DNA of 64,000 nt from Sinonovacula constricta (GCA_007844125.1 CM017567.1:6588170-6652169); one strand, 5' to 3'; counted from the stretch's first letter, positions 25,011 to 36,231 are shown. Numbers and translations: made by a program. The notes: generated from the letters alone by a model not told the origin.

Positions 25011-25322
25011 CCGGACCTAGTGGCGCAATCAGTAGAGCGTCGGCTCCAGGTATGAGAGGCCCCAGTTTCAATCCCGAGCCGCGACATACCAAAGTCGTAA
25101 ACAATGGTAATGGTATAGCTCCCCTGCCAACGCTCAAGAAAATATAAGGGTAGTTCAACGACTGGTTTGCCCGGTGTCAGGATAATGTGACTGGGTGTGG
25201 TATCACGCCATGTCTTCATGGCAAGCTATACACTGTGAAGGCAGTGCTTTATCTGCTTCAAGTGAACACTGTCTCCAGATACCTGAAATACTCTATGTAG
25301 GACAATAAATACAATAAACAAA
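25011..25322 (+). mobile_element. tRNA-derived SINE family A, near full length
   Basis: The head has A-box-like GTGGCGCAATCAGTAGAGCG and B-box-like GTTTCAATCCC. The body contains CGGTGTCAGGATAATGTGAC, and the tail ends ACAATAAATACAATAAACAA. Other copies: 32284-32605 (minus), 33761-34001 (no head), 38624-38671 and 48697-48760 (tail only). It sits 46 bp upstream of the start codon of the broken FkbM-like copy, within its presumed 5' UTR intron. Confidence 0.82.
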
Positions 25323-26470
25323 CGTATTCATTTTGGCGGTGTAAATCTTACCCGAAAGAGAGAGACATACAGACAGACACAGACAGACATGCATAATGTA
25401 CACACTGACATGGCAGATGCAGTTAATATTATACAAACTTACGACATGTTTACGTGTGTACAGGTCTAATTATATCCCTTCAATGTTATTTTAGAAGCCA
25501 CGCGGACCTTACAGTATCGATTCGGATATTGTAGACCCGATTTGACATTAAAACATGTGTTTTACTATCGAGTCAAATGTGTACATGTATATTTAACGCA
25601 TTTAGGAAACCAATTTAACATGTGATTTTTATGGAAAATCTAATTCTCTACAAATGTCCAGGAGTTACTTTTCGGTGTAGCAAGACCAAGCATAGCTGCT
25701 TTTGCGCGGGAAATGTTTACAGCACGCCACAAAATATGTATGATGACTATTGTGTCTGTTATCTGTTTTCGCAATGTCTCCAAAAGCAATATTCTTCAAT
25801 AAAATAGTTGAACCATAAATTTTTAATCCTAACAAAACTTTTAAATACCGAGGTAATATTACACATATATCTAGCACAGTGTTCTTGCAGAGGTTTGGAA
25901 TAATTAGCGAAGCCTATCCAAATATAAAACAAACACTCCGTGAATTGATGTTTAATCCTCGAGCTTTCATTGCACGCATGCGTCTAAAAAGTATTTATTA
26001 TGTTGCAAAACTGCGAATACTGATTAATATATAAGAAAAATGCATCTTCTATACGATTAAATAGTTAACCATCAAGATGACATTTAGGAGCGTGCAGTTG
26101 AAGTAGTACATTCCTGTAACTTGACAATAAAAATCTGACAAATGAAACGTGCAACATTTTACTTGTTACTCTTTAAAATTTCTTACGTCTTTCTTATCGT
26201 GTAGTGACTTAGAAGAAACCAAAGAAATAGAACACTATAATAAAATGTAGCAATCTATTATTTTACTGCTGAAATAGAATGACATTTTCCATTTTACAAA
26301 TTAAGACTGCGTTTTAAGGTGTGACGTAAACCTAAAACCAATTCTAGGCGACCCAATAGTCACCAATAAACAACACTAACCCCTGTGATCTTACTCTAAA
26401 TCCCCAATTCAAACCTGGCACAGAGGCGTCAAAGGCAATGAGGCACAAGGCGGAATATCGCAAACTCACC
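25323..26470. other. AT-rich non-coding stretch
   Basis: No gene was recognised. A short ACAGACAGACACAGACAG tract lies near 25370-25388. Confidence 0.5.
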
Positions 26471-26609
26471 GGCCTAGTATATAATGCGAAGCAAGTCTAG
26501 TATATAATGCGAAACAGGCCTAGTATATAATGCGAAGCAGGCCTACTATATAATGCGAAGCAGGCCTAGTATATAATGCGAAGCAGGCCTAGTATATAAT
26601 GCGAAGCAA
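26471..26609. repeat. 23-bp minisatellite, six copies
   Basis: The unit GGCCTAGTATATAATGCGAA plus GCA repeats six times with few changes, such as AAGTCTAG in copy 2 and GGCCTACTAT in copy 4. Function unknown. Confidence 0.93.
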
Positions 26610-26670
26610 GTGGAACACTCGTTCTAATAAGATTTTTCTTCCTCCAATATAATATAGTCACTTGAACATC

Positions 26671-27135
26671 TAAAGGTGGTATCCGACAGTTTGCCTATAT
26701 CAAAAATATGCAACAATATCTAACCACTGCTTTGGGCAATTTTTGGGCATTATTTCTGCATAAACTCATATTTTGGTCTAAATCAGGACGACTAACTATA
26801 TAGGTACTAATAGCGAAAAGAAATTACTCTAAATTTTTTAATCTTTTCCAACTCTAGAAAGAGAGCGATAGTGGTCTCTCTAAAACCAGACATCGACGTC
26901 AGAGCGGATTACGCGGATGACGATATAAAGTGATCTCAAAAGTACGTGGTCACGTGGTTTTCTACGTTTGAAAAAAGTTATCTCTGCAGCATGGCTTGAA
27001 TAGGAAATACCTGCAATGACGAGTGGGGATTTATTCTTGAATGTTAACACAATGATCAGCATTTTGCATGACCTTTTCAGGTAACAATGACATATTTGGT
27101 TATTTAATGAAATATTTCATGAAATACCACCTTTA
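26671..27135. mobile_element. TA-MITE family M2, complete copy (461 bp)
   Basis: The left end TA-AAGGTGGTATCCGACAG and right end ATACCACCTT-TA are inverted copies at their tips, with TA on both sides (26671-26672 and 27134-27135), as for Tc1/mariner-type targets. The interior includes GACGTCAGAGCGGATTACGC and GTGGTCACGTGGTTT, both shared with copies at 41588 and 45930. It encodes no protein. Confidence 0.85.
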
Positions 27136-27180
27136 AATATAACAATATAAATGTTAACACTTGAAGCCGTCTAAACACAG

Positions 27181-27484
27181 TTAACGCTTATAGTCTCCTT
27201 CGACATACATATTCGTTTCGAGACACGGACTTTTATCACAGGCATTCAGTGACCGCGGGTTGTCAAGTTCAGGCAGGGTCAATCCTTCGTGCTTCAGAAA
27301 TTCAGCTTTCTGATAACTCTGGACGCTGACGCTGTCCCATCCTCTTCGATCATTTCCATACAAGTTAGGAAAAGGTAATTGTATTGACACCCCTGGATTC
27401 TTGGTAGGTGATTCGGTCTTCCTACACGTTAAGTACCCCCTGCACATTTGATGAAAGTAAGGCTGCCACTAAGAATAACGCCAT
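27181..27484 (-). pseudogene. Candidate small secreted protein gene with one-base frameshift
   Basis: An ATG at 27484 opens a peptide MALFLVAALLSSNVQG, which has the make-up of a cleavable signal peptide. In the present sequence this frame stops soon after (LNV then TAG). The next frame, entered through a run of five G on the minus strand (27436-27440), continues open to 27181 through a mature-like part with four Cys, a dibasic RR before GWDSV, and a C-terminus YKR. With four G instead of five the two parts would be one ORF of about 100 codons. The family is not recognised. It could be a chance ORF, an indel in the assembly, or a recently broken gene. M2 MITE lies 46 bp downstream. Confidence 0.35.
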
Positions 27485-27797
27485 CAAATAATCAAAATGG
27501 CATTTTTTAACACTGCATCAAATATCCACATCAGGCTTTACAGTAAAACGCAAGTGTCCAGCTCAGATCAGGGCTACAACACACGAATCGCTGCTGTAAG
27601 GTCCGCGTGGCTTCTTAAAATGGAATTTCTATCAAAAACCTATATACACGTACACTGTCTATGTTCGCATTTTATAGTTTGCACTCATACTATCAGTTTT
27701 TAAGTTCGGTAACAAAGACTAGACGTACATTTCAAAGTCTTGTTGCAATATTTCACGTTGTTATCTGATTGTGGTACATAGACCTCGGCGAAGGTTT
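27485..27797. other. Non-coding stretch upstream of the candidate secreted ORF
   Basis: No feature recognised. If the secreted ORF is real this would hold its promoter, but no clear TATA motif at a set distance was seen. Confidence 0.4.
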
Positions 27798-27899
27798 ACA
27801 GCGATAGTAAAACTTCAATGTATTCGGCGCCGTATGAACTATCAAGTGTCGGTGTGCCGTAAAACCCAAAATACAAATACAAATACAGCGATAGTAAAA
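27798..27899 (+). mobile_element. 72-bp SINE 3'-end insertion with 15-bp target-site duplication
   Basis: ACAGCGATAGTAAAA occurs perfectly at 27798-27812 and 27885-27899. The 72 bp between contain GGCGCCGTATGAACTATCAA, GGTGTGCCGTAAAACCC and a short AAATAC tail. The same 3' end is inserted on the minus strand at 32715-32766. Confidence 0.85.
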
Positions 27900-28687
27900 A
27901 TGGCGACTCATACTTTTTATTATTGCATGATCTTATTTAAAATACCTACTAGAATGTGTGCATAATTTTTTTTTTTTTTTTTTATAAAAGTCACTCTCCG
28001 TTTCACAATACTTTAGCCTATATCTTTAAGAGCAGCGTCCCGTAGCTGTGTTACGATTGTAACGTGTCTGAACAGAAGTGGACATAAAACTTCTGAGTAA
28101 GTGGAGTCGCAAACCAAATTTGTCAAAGATAATTATTTGAGAATATTTATCTCAAACTAATGTGCTTTTATAAGGTTAGCCTGACGGCCAATCGTTATCA
28201 AAATACACGTGTGGTACCCAGTTATCCGCTGACATCCCTACAAGATGGTGCAGGTGCAGAGGACACTAGTCACTGGCTCGATAAGTGTTGGTGAATACAT
28301 AATCGACAATAACAACTACGAATGAACTCCAAAAATAGACACCTTAACCTGACTTCATGTTCTTCTCGACATTCACAAATATTAACGATGTAATCTCAAA
28401 ATTTGTTCTATTTATATAATTGGGGTTTAAATAGCTGTGTATTTGTCAATGCAAAACCTGTAGCTTTTAAAAATATAATTGAAACAAACACGATATTTGA
28501 TGAATCTATTAGCATTTCTACCTGTCCTGACTTTGGTACAAACGGCAGCTTCATTTCTAATCTATTTTTATCCGTGTGTATCGTGAGAAACGAATTCCCA
28601 ATATTCCCATACATACACAGGTCAATTACATACATACACAGGTTAAGGCAATCATGAACGATCTGTATTTTAGTCCTAAGATCGGAC
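27900..28687. other. AT-rich non-coding stretch
   Basis: A T-homopolymer of about 18 bases lies near 27967. Overlapping ORFs on both strands at 28403-28657 have no supporting domain. Nothing else was seen. Confidence 0.45.
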
Positions 28688-28910
28688 GCCCGTGATCGCG
28701 TGGAGTAGTGGTAGATTCGTCAATTTGTAATTCCCCAAACTACTTAGCCTCATTGCTTAGGACGAAGGACTTAATGTGGGAAAGTCTTCCAGCTGACATG
28801 AGGTGCGCCTCTGGTTCAACCCGGATATTTAGGGTCTTCCTCCACCAAAACAGCTGGACGTCACTATAATGATCATAACTGGTCGCTGCGATGTATATCA
28901 AACAAAAAGT
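28688..28910 (+). mobile_element. tRNA-derived SINE family C (MetaSINE-like)
   Basis: The A-box-like region GCGTGGAGTAGTGGTAG lies in the head. The central domain reads GGGTCTTCCTCCACCAAAAC and AGCTGGACGTCACTATAATG. The tail TGCGATGTATATCAAACAAA fits the usual end of this type. The closest relatives in the window are at 22808 and 33448. Confidence 0.65.
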
Positions 28911-29470
28911 AGTCTTAAAGCAAAAAGATATTGATCGTAAATACCGCTGCAACCTGAGACGATAAAGTTAAAATATATTTCATTTGTCTGTCACCCTTAT
29001 GCTAGTCCACAGTCAATTGCTTAAACTGTGAGTACGGTCGACTATAATCAATAGTAAATCGATTGTTTGGATTCCCTCGGTAGGAACAACGAATGAATTA
29101 TAGCAACAATTTCCAACTATGCGTAGCCTATGCCTGACATTAGCTTGTTGTACATATACAGGTATACAATTACCTTGTGTTGAATGTAACACAATTTTAA
29201 CAAAGCACATGGGATACGCTCCCAACCTGTACGTTAGTTATCGAATATTAGTGAACTGATTGCAGATTTTAGTTTGGTTAAGTAGGAATAATGTTGTATA
29301 AGCCTTAAGACTTGCCATAATCGAGTCACTGTGAAGTGTACCAGCGTATAACTAATATATAATATAATATGTAATACATATAATAACATTTAATCCGTAC
29401 ACATTATACAGAGTCCATCTAGACGACAGTGTTTTGTACTGACAAAGGATACCCTTGCAATGATTCAAAA
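28911..29470. other. AT-rich non-coding stretch
   Basis: No repeat or gene recognised. Confidence 0.45.
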
Positions 29471-29541
<71 letters not shown>

Positions 29542-29583
29542 CATGTCTCTTTTTGTCCCCGTCTCTCTGTGTCTCTGTCTGGC

Positions 29584-29614
<31 letters not shown>

Positions 29615-29681
29615 CTCTCTCTCTCTCTGTCTCTCTCTCCATGTCTCTCTTTGTCCCCGTCTCTCTCTCTCTCTCTCTCTG

Positions 29682-29730
<49 letters not shown>

Positions 29731-29738
29731 AACACACA
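29471..29738. repeat. (CT)n/(GTCT)n compound microsatellite ending in (CA)n
   Basis: A polypyrimidine tract of about 230 bp with interspersed GTCT and CCCCGTCTC blocks is followed by CACACACACA. A block of about 85 bp (CTCTCTCCATGTCTCT...TTGTCCCCGTCTCTC) appears twice, near 29537 and 29634. Ser/Leu and Arg/Glu ORFs through it are artefacts. Confidence 0.95.
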
Positions 29739-29739
29739 C

Positions 29740-30640
29740 TAGCCTGTGTGTGTCCCGTATATGGCTAACTAATCCTATAAAGAAGATCAAGCATATCATT
29801 TTTCACCTTTTACATTCACATATATTTGATTCTTCATATTGTTAATATGTCCGACACGCCACATAACTATGATAATGTATGCAGTAATATTTTACAAAAA
29901 TACCAATGTCACGTCAACATAATATGTCACAGAGTTAAGTAAAATATTTTCAAAAACAATGTGAGAATAAATAGTGATCCACGTACTTTTTATAATAGAA
30001 ATAAACACATTTCCTTGTTATAAAACTCTGATCCGACACCTTTGAACGAATAGGACATAATGTACAACCAAATAGTCATGGGTTGCATACACAATACGGA
30101 ACGTCTTTTTGACGAATTACTTGCTTTCTGCAAATTACAATTTTGTGAATGTATTTATACCCACCTGATGGGGACATAAATTAGGATAATTTCCTGTGTA
30201 AGTCAACAACCCGCTGATTGAACATTCAAGCCTCTAGCGAATAAATCACGTGACTATCCCTTAGACGCCTTATGTAACCCCCAGTTGTATCGGGGTTTTC
30301 TTTCAAGAGTAAAACGTAATGTAACTCAGGTAGAAATACCCTGTGCAGGTGAGTATTTATATAAATCCAATCATAAAATCAATGATTTATATTCACCTGA
30401 TGGGAACATCCACATAAGGCTAGATTACAAAGTAATCTACTCACCTAGGAAGAGGCTGGTATTGTCACCATTTTTCTCCTCACTGTTGTTGGAACTAAGT
30501 GTAACACTTTCAACATAGAATATACATCTACATTGTATTACAGAATTAACTACTTGTGCGTCCCAAAACCAGAAAACCACAGATTTTAACAATATACCTT
30601 AAAAACAACTATCCGCAATCTGTCGGGAATAAACTTCACT
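29740..30640. other. Non-coding stretch
   Basis: Two similar phrases, CACCTGATGGGGACAT (about 30161) and CACCTGATGGGAACATC (about 30395), hint at an old duplication. No gene seen. Confidence 0.45.
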
Positions 30641-30649
30641 GGTTGAAAG

Positions 30650-32080
30650 TATAATTATTCACATAAAATATAAGGAGTTAGTTCTCTCATAAAACAATTA
30701 ATGAAGATTGTTTCTTTAGACCAGTCCGCTGCCTCAACGACAGGTTTTAGGGATGCACCTTTGAAGATGATAAACCTAAGGCATTCGTCGAATTTGCTTT
30801 GACATTTTTCGTCTTGTCTTCGTAAGCTTTTAGGCTTGTACTGACAATAGAAGAGATAAGTCTTTGAGTTGAAGCTTAAGTATGAGGTTCGTTTACAGTC
30901 AGAAGAAGACTCCTCTCCTCTTTCCCATCCTTACGCCTGTTAGGTTCCGTTTTCTTCAGATATATTACAAAATGCTCGTTTTCGATCCAAAAATTTACTG
31001 TCCTTAAATTTAGGAACAAAACTCTTTGAAAAGCAATGATTTGGTCTGTCCTGTTTAGCTAATCCTTTACGAATGAAGGTAATCCCTTCGGTCCGGACTG
31101 AAACGGCACCACCTTCTCCCAGTTTTAATACTTGTAGATCGCTGACCCGTTGAAGGTTGTGATCGCTGTAAGAAAAACAGCCTCGTATGTGACATATTTT
31201 AGTGATGTTTTTATTAACAGCTCAAAAGAATATATTTGAATAGCCTTGAAAACTGGTTGAGTCCCATTCTGGTTAAATTTTTGTTAACGGGTGGTCTTAG
31301 AAGGAAACCCCCATTTAAGAGCCTGGTGATATAAAGGTGCTGCCTTACTGGAAACATTCCAACAGGCTGGAATACTAAAGACAACATGGATCTATATCCA
31401 GCTATATTTTTGTATTGTAGGCCTTCATAATACAAAGAAGCTAAAATTCTGCACCGTCAGTCGAATACGTGTCAGTTTGTTTCTCATTTCACCAGCTACT
31501 TAATCTTTTAAATTTGGAAGCATAATCTCTTTGTGTTGTTGATTTCCAACTGGCTGTACGCAGTTTTCTAACTTTCTTTGAAAAGCCTTTTGCCCGAAAC
31601 TCGCTGTTGATAGCAGCCATGTAGTCAACTGGAACACTAACGGATCCAGATGAAATATTTGTGAATTTGATAGCTCTTAAAGGTTTGGCCAAGCTGGAAG
31701 TTTTATCGGATGGGCTACTAACATTTGTAGCAATTCCGGAAACTAATGACGTCTCGGCCAAAACAGCGCTATCAGTATTATCTTGCAACAAAACCGTGAC
31801 AAAATGCTGTAGTACACGAGGGGTCGCGCACATTGGTGGGAAGGTGCATGCGAACATCCTGCCCCTCGAAATTGTCAGAGCATCTGTTGCTAATGCTTGT
31901 GAGCGAGGAATCCATGAGCAAAAAATCGATGCTTTGTGATTGAAAATTGAGGCAGACAAATCTATGTTCGGGAAATCCCAAAGAGTGAAATCTGGTAAGT
32001 TATACTGTGATGTATGTAGACACCACTCTGACTGCCTTATTCTTATACGATTCAACTGATCCGAAAGAATGTTCAATGTT
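30650..32080 (-). mobile_element. Degenerate DIRS-like retrotransposon (RNase H end and tyrosine recombinase)
   Basis: On the minus strand the 195-codon ORF 32076-31489 begins with a block of the type found at the end of DIRS RT-RNase H (RQSEWCLHTSQYN, FPNIDLSASIFNHKA, ALATDALTISRG, FPPM). It then leads into the N-terminal part of a tyrosine recombinase (RKLRTASWKSTTQRDYASKF). Further down come YKNIAGYRSMLSL and PVRQHLYITRLLNGGF (31435-31250), LKLGEGGAVSVRTEGI (about 31100), and finally GASLKPVVEAADWSKETIF (about 30720), which resembles the C-terminal catalytic region of DIRS recombinases. Stops separate the parts. RT proper and terminal repeats were not found, so the copy is partial and inactive. 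Confidence 0.7.
31489..32076 (-). pseudogene. DIRS-like RNase H/recombinase junction ORF
   Basis: This is the longest open part (195 codons) of the DIRS-like element. The first half resembles the RNase H C-terminal side and the second half a recombinase N-terminal domain, with a serine-rich linker between. It is truncated at both ends relative to a complete element. Confidence 0.65.
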
Positions 32081-32283
32081 TGCCTGCAATGTGAGCTGCT
32101 TTCAACTTAATTTTGTTCTGTATAACAAACTGCCACAGATTCCAGTCTTGTTTACAGAGGGTAGGGGATTTCGCTCCCTCCCCTTGTTTGTTTACATACT
32201 GTACCACAGTTGTATTGTCGGTTCGAATCAAGACTTGTTGACCTCTTAGCACATATTTGAATTTCTTCAGGTTTTCTGACTGC

Positions 32284-32605
32284 TTGTTTGTTTGTTTGTT
32301 TATTGGGTTTATCGTCCCACCAACAGTATTTCAGTTATCTGGAGACGGTGTCCACTTGAAGCAGATATAGTGCTGCCTTCACTGTGTATAGCATGCCGTG
32401 AACACCTGGCATGATACCACACCCAGTCACATTATCCTGACACCGGGCCAACCAGTCGTGGAACTACCCTTATATTTGCTTGAGCGTTAGCAAGGGAGCT
32501 ATGCCACTACCATTTTAACGACTTTGGTATGTCGCGGCCCGGGATCGAACCCGGTGCCTTCCGTACCTGAAGCCGACGCTCTACCAATTGCGCTACCTGG
32601 TCCGG
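32284..32605 (-). mobile_element. tRNA-derived SINE family A, full length
   Basis: On the minus strand the head GTAGCGCAATTGGTAGAGCG (A box) and GGTTCGATCCC (B box) lead into the body CGGTGTCAGGATAATGTGAC and the tail GGGACGATAAACCCAATAAA, followed by a (CAAA)n run. This is the best-preserved copy of the family here and defines the tail seen alone at 6097. Confidence 0.88.
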
Positions 32606-32702
32606 TCTCAGGAATGAGATAATGAAGTAACACAGGGATTGATTATACTCAACTTGGTGAAAAATACTCCTAATAAAAAAAGCGTTTACCGTTTTATTGG
32701 GC

Positions 32703-32778
32703 TTATCGGGGTTAGTATTTTGGGTTTTACGGCACACCGCTACTTGATAGGTCATACGGCGCCGAATTATCGGGGTTA
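32703..32778 (-). mobile_element. 52-bp SINE 3'-end insertion with 12-bp target-site duplication
   Basis: TTATCGGGGTTA flanks both sides perfectly (32703-32714 and 32767-32778). The 52 bp between read, on the minus strand, TTCGGCGCCGTATGACCTAT through GGTGTGCCGTAAAACCCAAA to ATAC. It is the same 3' end as at 27813. Confidence 0.87.
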
Positions 32779-33260
32779 ATTAAGATTGATAAATCTTTGA
32801 TGGCACATTTCTCCTTAGCATATAGGTTGTGTGGTTGCTGGGACCAATCTAAATTAAAGTTTTGCTACACAGAATGGCCGGAAAGAAGACTTCGCATATT
32901 CTAAAAAAATGTAATAAATGCATTGTTTTATTGTATACAATAGTAATTACGTATTTCCCATTAAAAAAACAAGACATATTCTAAGATATGCGGAGGTGGT
33001 GAGGCTATAGTGATCAAATTTATTTCGACGCCGTTTGATATCAGGTATACAATGATGAAAATCAGATGAACGTTTTTAAAATCTGTCAATATGTATACTT
33101 GTTTAGCTTAATGCAGTAATAAAATGCAACTATTTCTTTTCGTAAAACCTTATCAAAACCCAAAATCACTTAACTTTTGATTTAACTTTTGATTATTTGA
33201 TATGTACGTATGTACGTGTACAAATGTATTATATGCTTTTTTCACTCATCAATTCAAATA
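32779..33260. other. AT-rich non-coding stretch
   Basis: No recognisable gene or repeat. Confidence 0.45.
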
Positions 33261-33452
33261 GTGGTTGGGGAGTGGGGGAGGGGGGAGAGGGGGAGTGATG
33301 GGGGTGAGGGAGGGGAGGGAGAGAGAGGGGAGGGGAGGGGGGAGTGAGGGCGGGGGAGTGGGGGAGAGTTGGGGAGAGGGGGAGAGAGGGGGGAGAGTGG
33401 GGGAGGGCGGAGAGTGGGGGAGGGCGAAGAGTGGGGGCGGGGGACGAGGAGG
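33261..33452. repeat. G-rich polypurine tract (GGGGAG/GGGA repeats)
   Basis: About 190 bp on the plus strand is almost entirely G and A with short T or C interruptions, built from GGGGGAG, GGGAGGGGAGGG and AGAGAGGGG units. It contains many G-runs of four or more, so it is G-quadruplex and triplex capable. The Gly- and Pro-rich ORFs are artefacts. Confidence 0.93.
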
Positions 33453-33640
33453 CTCCTGTGGCGTAAATTTCAAATCGCCGACTGGTAACTCCTCTGAATG
33501 CTTAGCTTCTCACCGCGTGGGTTCGAGTCCCGTTTGGAGCTAAGGATTCGTTCTGGGAAGGTCTTCGAGCTGACCTGCGGTGCGCCGGTGGTTCTGCCCT
33601 CCAATAAAATAGCTGGACGTCGTTATAACGTTTATAAACA
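33448..33640 (+). mobile_element. tRNA-derived SINE family C (MetaSINE-like)
   Basis: A head with B box GGGTTCGAGTCCCG is followed by CTTCGAGCTGACCTGCGGTG, CGCCGGTGGTTCTGCCCTCC and AGCTGGACGTCGTTATAACG, the same order of blocks as at 28688. It lies directly against the G-rich tract. Confidence 0.65.
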
Positions 33641-33760
33641 GACTAGCGGAGGCAGCTCAGAGCGCTGTTTTGGGTGAAGTAAGTTTTGCCATGAACACGA
33701 TTACAAGGTGTGCAAACAATTGTCAGAATTAGTCTTGGAAACTGAAAGCAATCACGTCTT

Positions 33761-34001
33761 CAGTCGCGTTAAAATGGTAAGTGGTATAGTTCCCTTGCTT
33801 ATGCTCAAGCAAATCATTATAAGGGTAGTTCTGCGACTGGTTGGCCTAGTGTCCGGATAATGTGACTGGTTGTGGTATTATGCCTTGTGTTTACGCCATG
33901 CTATACAAAGTGAAGACAGCACTATATCTGCATTGAGTGAACAACATCCACATAAGTGAAATACTGTTGGTAGTACGATAAACCCAATAAACAGATAAAG
34001 A
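33761..34001 (+). mobile_element. tRNA-derived SINE family A, head missing
   Basis: It begins in the body (AAAATGGTAAGTGGTATAG) and carries TAGTGTCCGGATAATGTGAC, with the tail TACGATAAACCCAATAAACA. The tRNA-like head is absent, as expected for 5' truncation. Confidence 0.8.
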
Positions 34002-36231
34002 TGACGACATACCTTTTGTTCGTAAAAATGATCTTCTGACTGTGTTGGTTTGCCACCTCGTTTAATTTTAACTCGCAATTTTCTGAACTTCGCACGTGCG
34101 AAGGTAATTATGTCCAGACATACGACAGTGGCCTGAAACACGGACATAATTCACGTGAATACTGTGCCTTGGGCCCGAAAATCTCGCAATCTAATGGAAC
34201 AATGCATGAAGGCATCGTCTCATTCTATTTAGACCACACCTTCCCACCCCGGTCCAATCAAATTGCTTGATTTCCCCAGAATGTCATATACAGACCTGAC
34301 AAGCCATATAAGGGCTGAATGGCTGTGAATCCACCTTGCTATTTTCGTGGAAGAAAGTCAGCCCTAAGCATTATCAAACGACAGCGTGTAACCCCAAAAC
34401 CGGAGAGAATAGACCTTCATGTCCAGCACGAAATGATTCATTAAACCCTAAACCTGTAAACACCACAAATCCAACATTTCTACTGAGAATATAATCTAAA
34501 AACATTGAAAATCTTATCCAGCCTACGCTAGCACTTAGTGCGATGAAGTATAATGGTTCTTGACTCATACCCCCGCACACACACCAAAATTTCTAGATCC
34601 GCCCCTGCAAGGCACCAAAACAATTAAAGACCGTAGTTTTATTATTACATAAAATTTAAAGGATAAATACCCTTATTAATTAAATAATTAAATATCAACA
34701 TTATACAGTAATGTTTAATTAAATACATCGGGCATATAGTTTTGATTAACACCTGTATCGATCTAATACCAATAATACCAATTATTAACGATATTTAATA
34801 GGTTAAATATTCGATTTCATACGTAACAACTGGTAAAGATACGTCGGGCATGCTCCCTGGTTCGGAGGTGGTACAGACACTGTGGTAAAGTCACGAAACA
34901 GCTCCAAACCTGCGTCCAAACGATTCCAGGTGTTACCCCGCGCGATAATGTTAATACTAATACCTCACTCTGTAACGCTAGTAAAATGATATAATGTAAT
35001 ATATACATATATACTAAAACATAAAGTAATTACCAAACACTATGAATAATTCTGTATATAAATGGATAGTGCAATAGATGGAAGTGTTGGTTGTATTGAT
35101 ACGAAGCTTCTTTTTTTTCAAAATCATTTTTTTCACGGTCCTTACAAAGGGTCAGCCTGACAAATTCTCCAGTCGATGTGAAATAAGGTGAGTTTATTTT
35201 AAACATTCATTTTTATGCATTATGTATTTATATTTATATACACATTAAGTTCTATTTATATGTTAGATCCCGGCTGGGATCGCACATGTGTATTTCCACA
35301 CCTTCACATTTATAGTTCTTGGCTACACATAGAACTATTTATCATAGATACCTCCATCCTTGCTTTTTTCAGAGAGTAGAAACATAGCAGCAATCATTTG
35401 TCCTTATCACGATACAACTTATGTATCGATAGTAAATATACGTCTTATATAGTAGATAACGATCTGTGATAATTCAGTCGTTTACTATAATTATCGTACA
35501 CAGTAAACATCTTAGTGATACAAACACTGTGATATTATAACTCTCTTAGATTTTATTATTAAATATTCTTACTCACACAACTGTGATAAACCAATATAGG
35601 TTTCTTTTTAGCAGGTGCGTTACTTCTTAGAATTCTTAAATCAGATTTTAATCTTCCAGGGTTTTAGTAGGAACAGAAAATGTGTAAACCTATACACATT
35701 GATAAGACTTTTGGAAAATAATTGCGAAGTTAAAAGATCTCAATGACTAACCCGCCACACCACCAGACAACAAAACATTAAAGCAGTAAGCAATACACAT
35801 AATCTCTATGTTGTATTGTGCTCGCCATATGCCTATGTGTAGAAGGCGAGGGTAAACAAAACCATAAGACGACGACAAGCCAAGACGACAATTGGACCAT
35901 TCATTCTCTCCCGCGTCCTATAACATTGCTCGATTTCACAAGTATCAATTCCATATGAAGCCTTGAGAGGCCGTATAAATAGCTATGGAAGGGGATATCC
36001 GCCAATATTCTAATTACTATTTCTAACTTTCAGTACTCTGATTTGTCAATTCAAATGTCAATTTGTAAATTGCAACACAGCGCATGCTAAATACCGCTAT
36101 CTAATTACATCCTAATTTTTATATATCACATGAAAATGTTCAGATTTCCGCATTACATTTGAACACTTTTACATCGGTTCAAATGTTGTTCCTATATTTT
36201 TATCTCGCATGTCTTACAGCCCCTACAACCG
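34002..36231. other. AT-rich non-coding DNA
   Basis: Read on both strands; only short ORFs without domains. The phrase TTTCTAGATCCGCCCCTG near 34589 looks like the end of an unidentified repeat. Nothing else was supported. Confidence 0.45.

Noticed and set aside
24962..25219. 85-codon minus-strand ORF next to the broken FkbM-like gene
   Set aside because: It lies within SINE family A and reads it backwards.
29352..29845. Arg-Glu and Ser-Leu ORFs
   Set aside because: Translation of a CT microsatellite on the two strands.
32507..32755. 82-codon minus-strand ORF
   Set aside because: It joins a truncated SINE 3' end to a SINE family A head.
33249..33543. Proline-rich and glycine-rich ORFs
   Set aside because: Translation of the G/A tract plus a SINE head.
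34150..36000. Loose similarity between about 34200-34330 and 35900-35995 (ATTGCT-TGATTT and GGCCGTATAA-type phrases)
   Set aside because: Too short and gapped to call a repeat pair without alignment.
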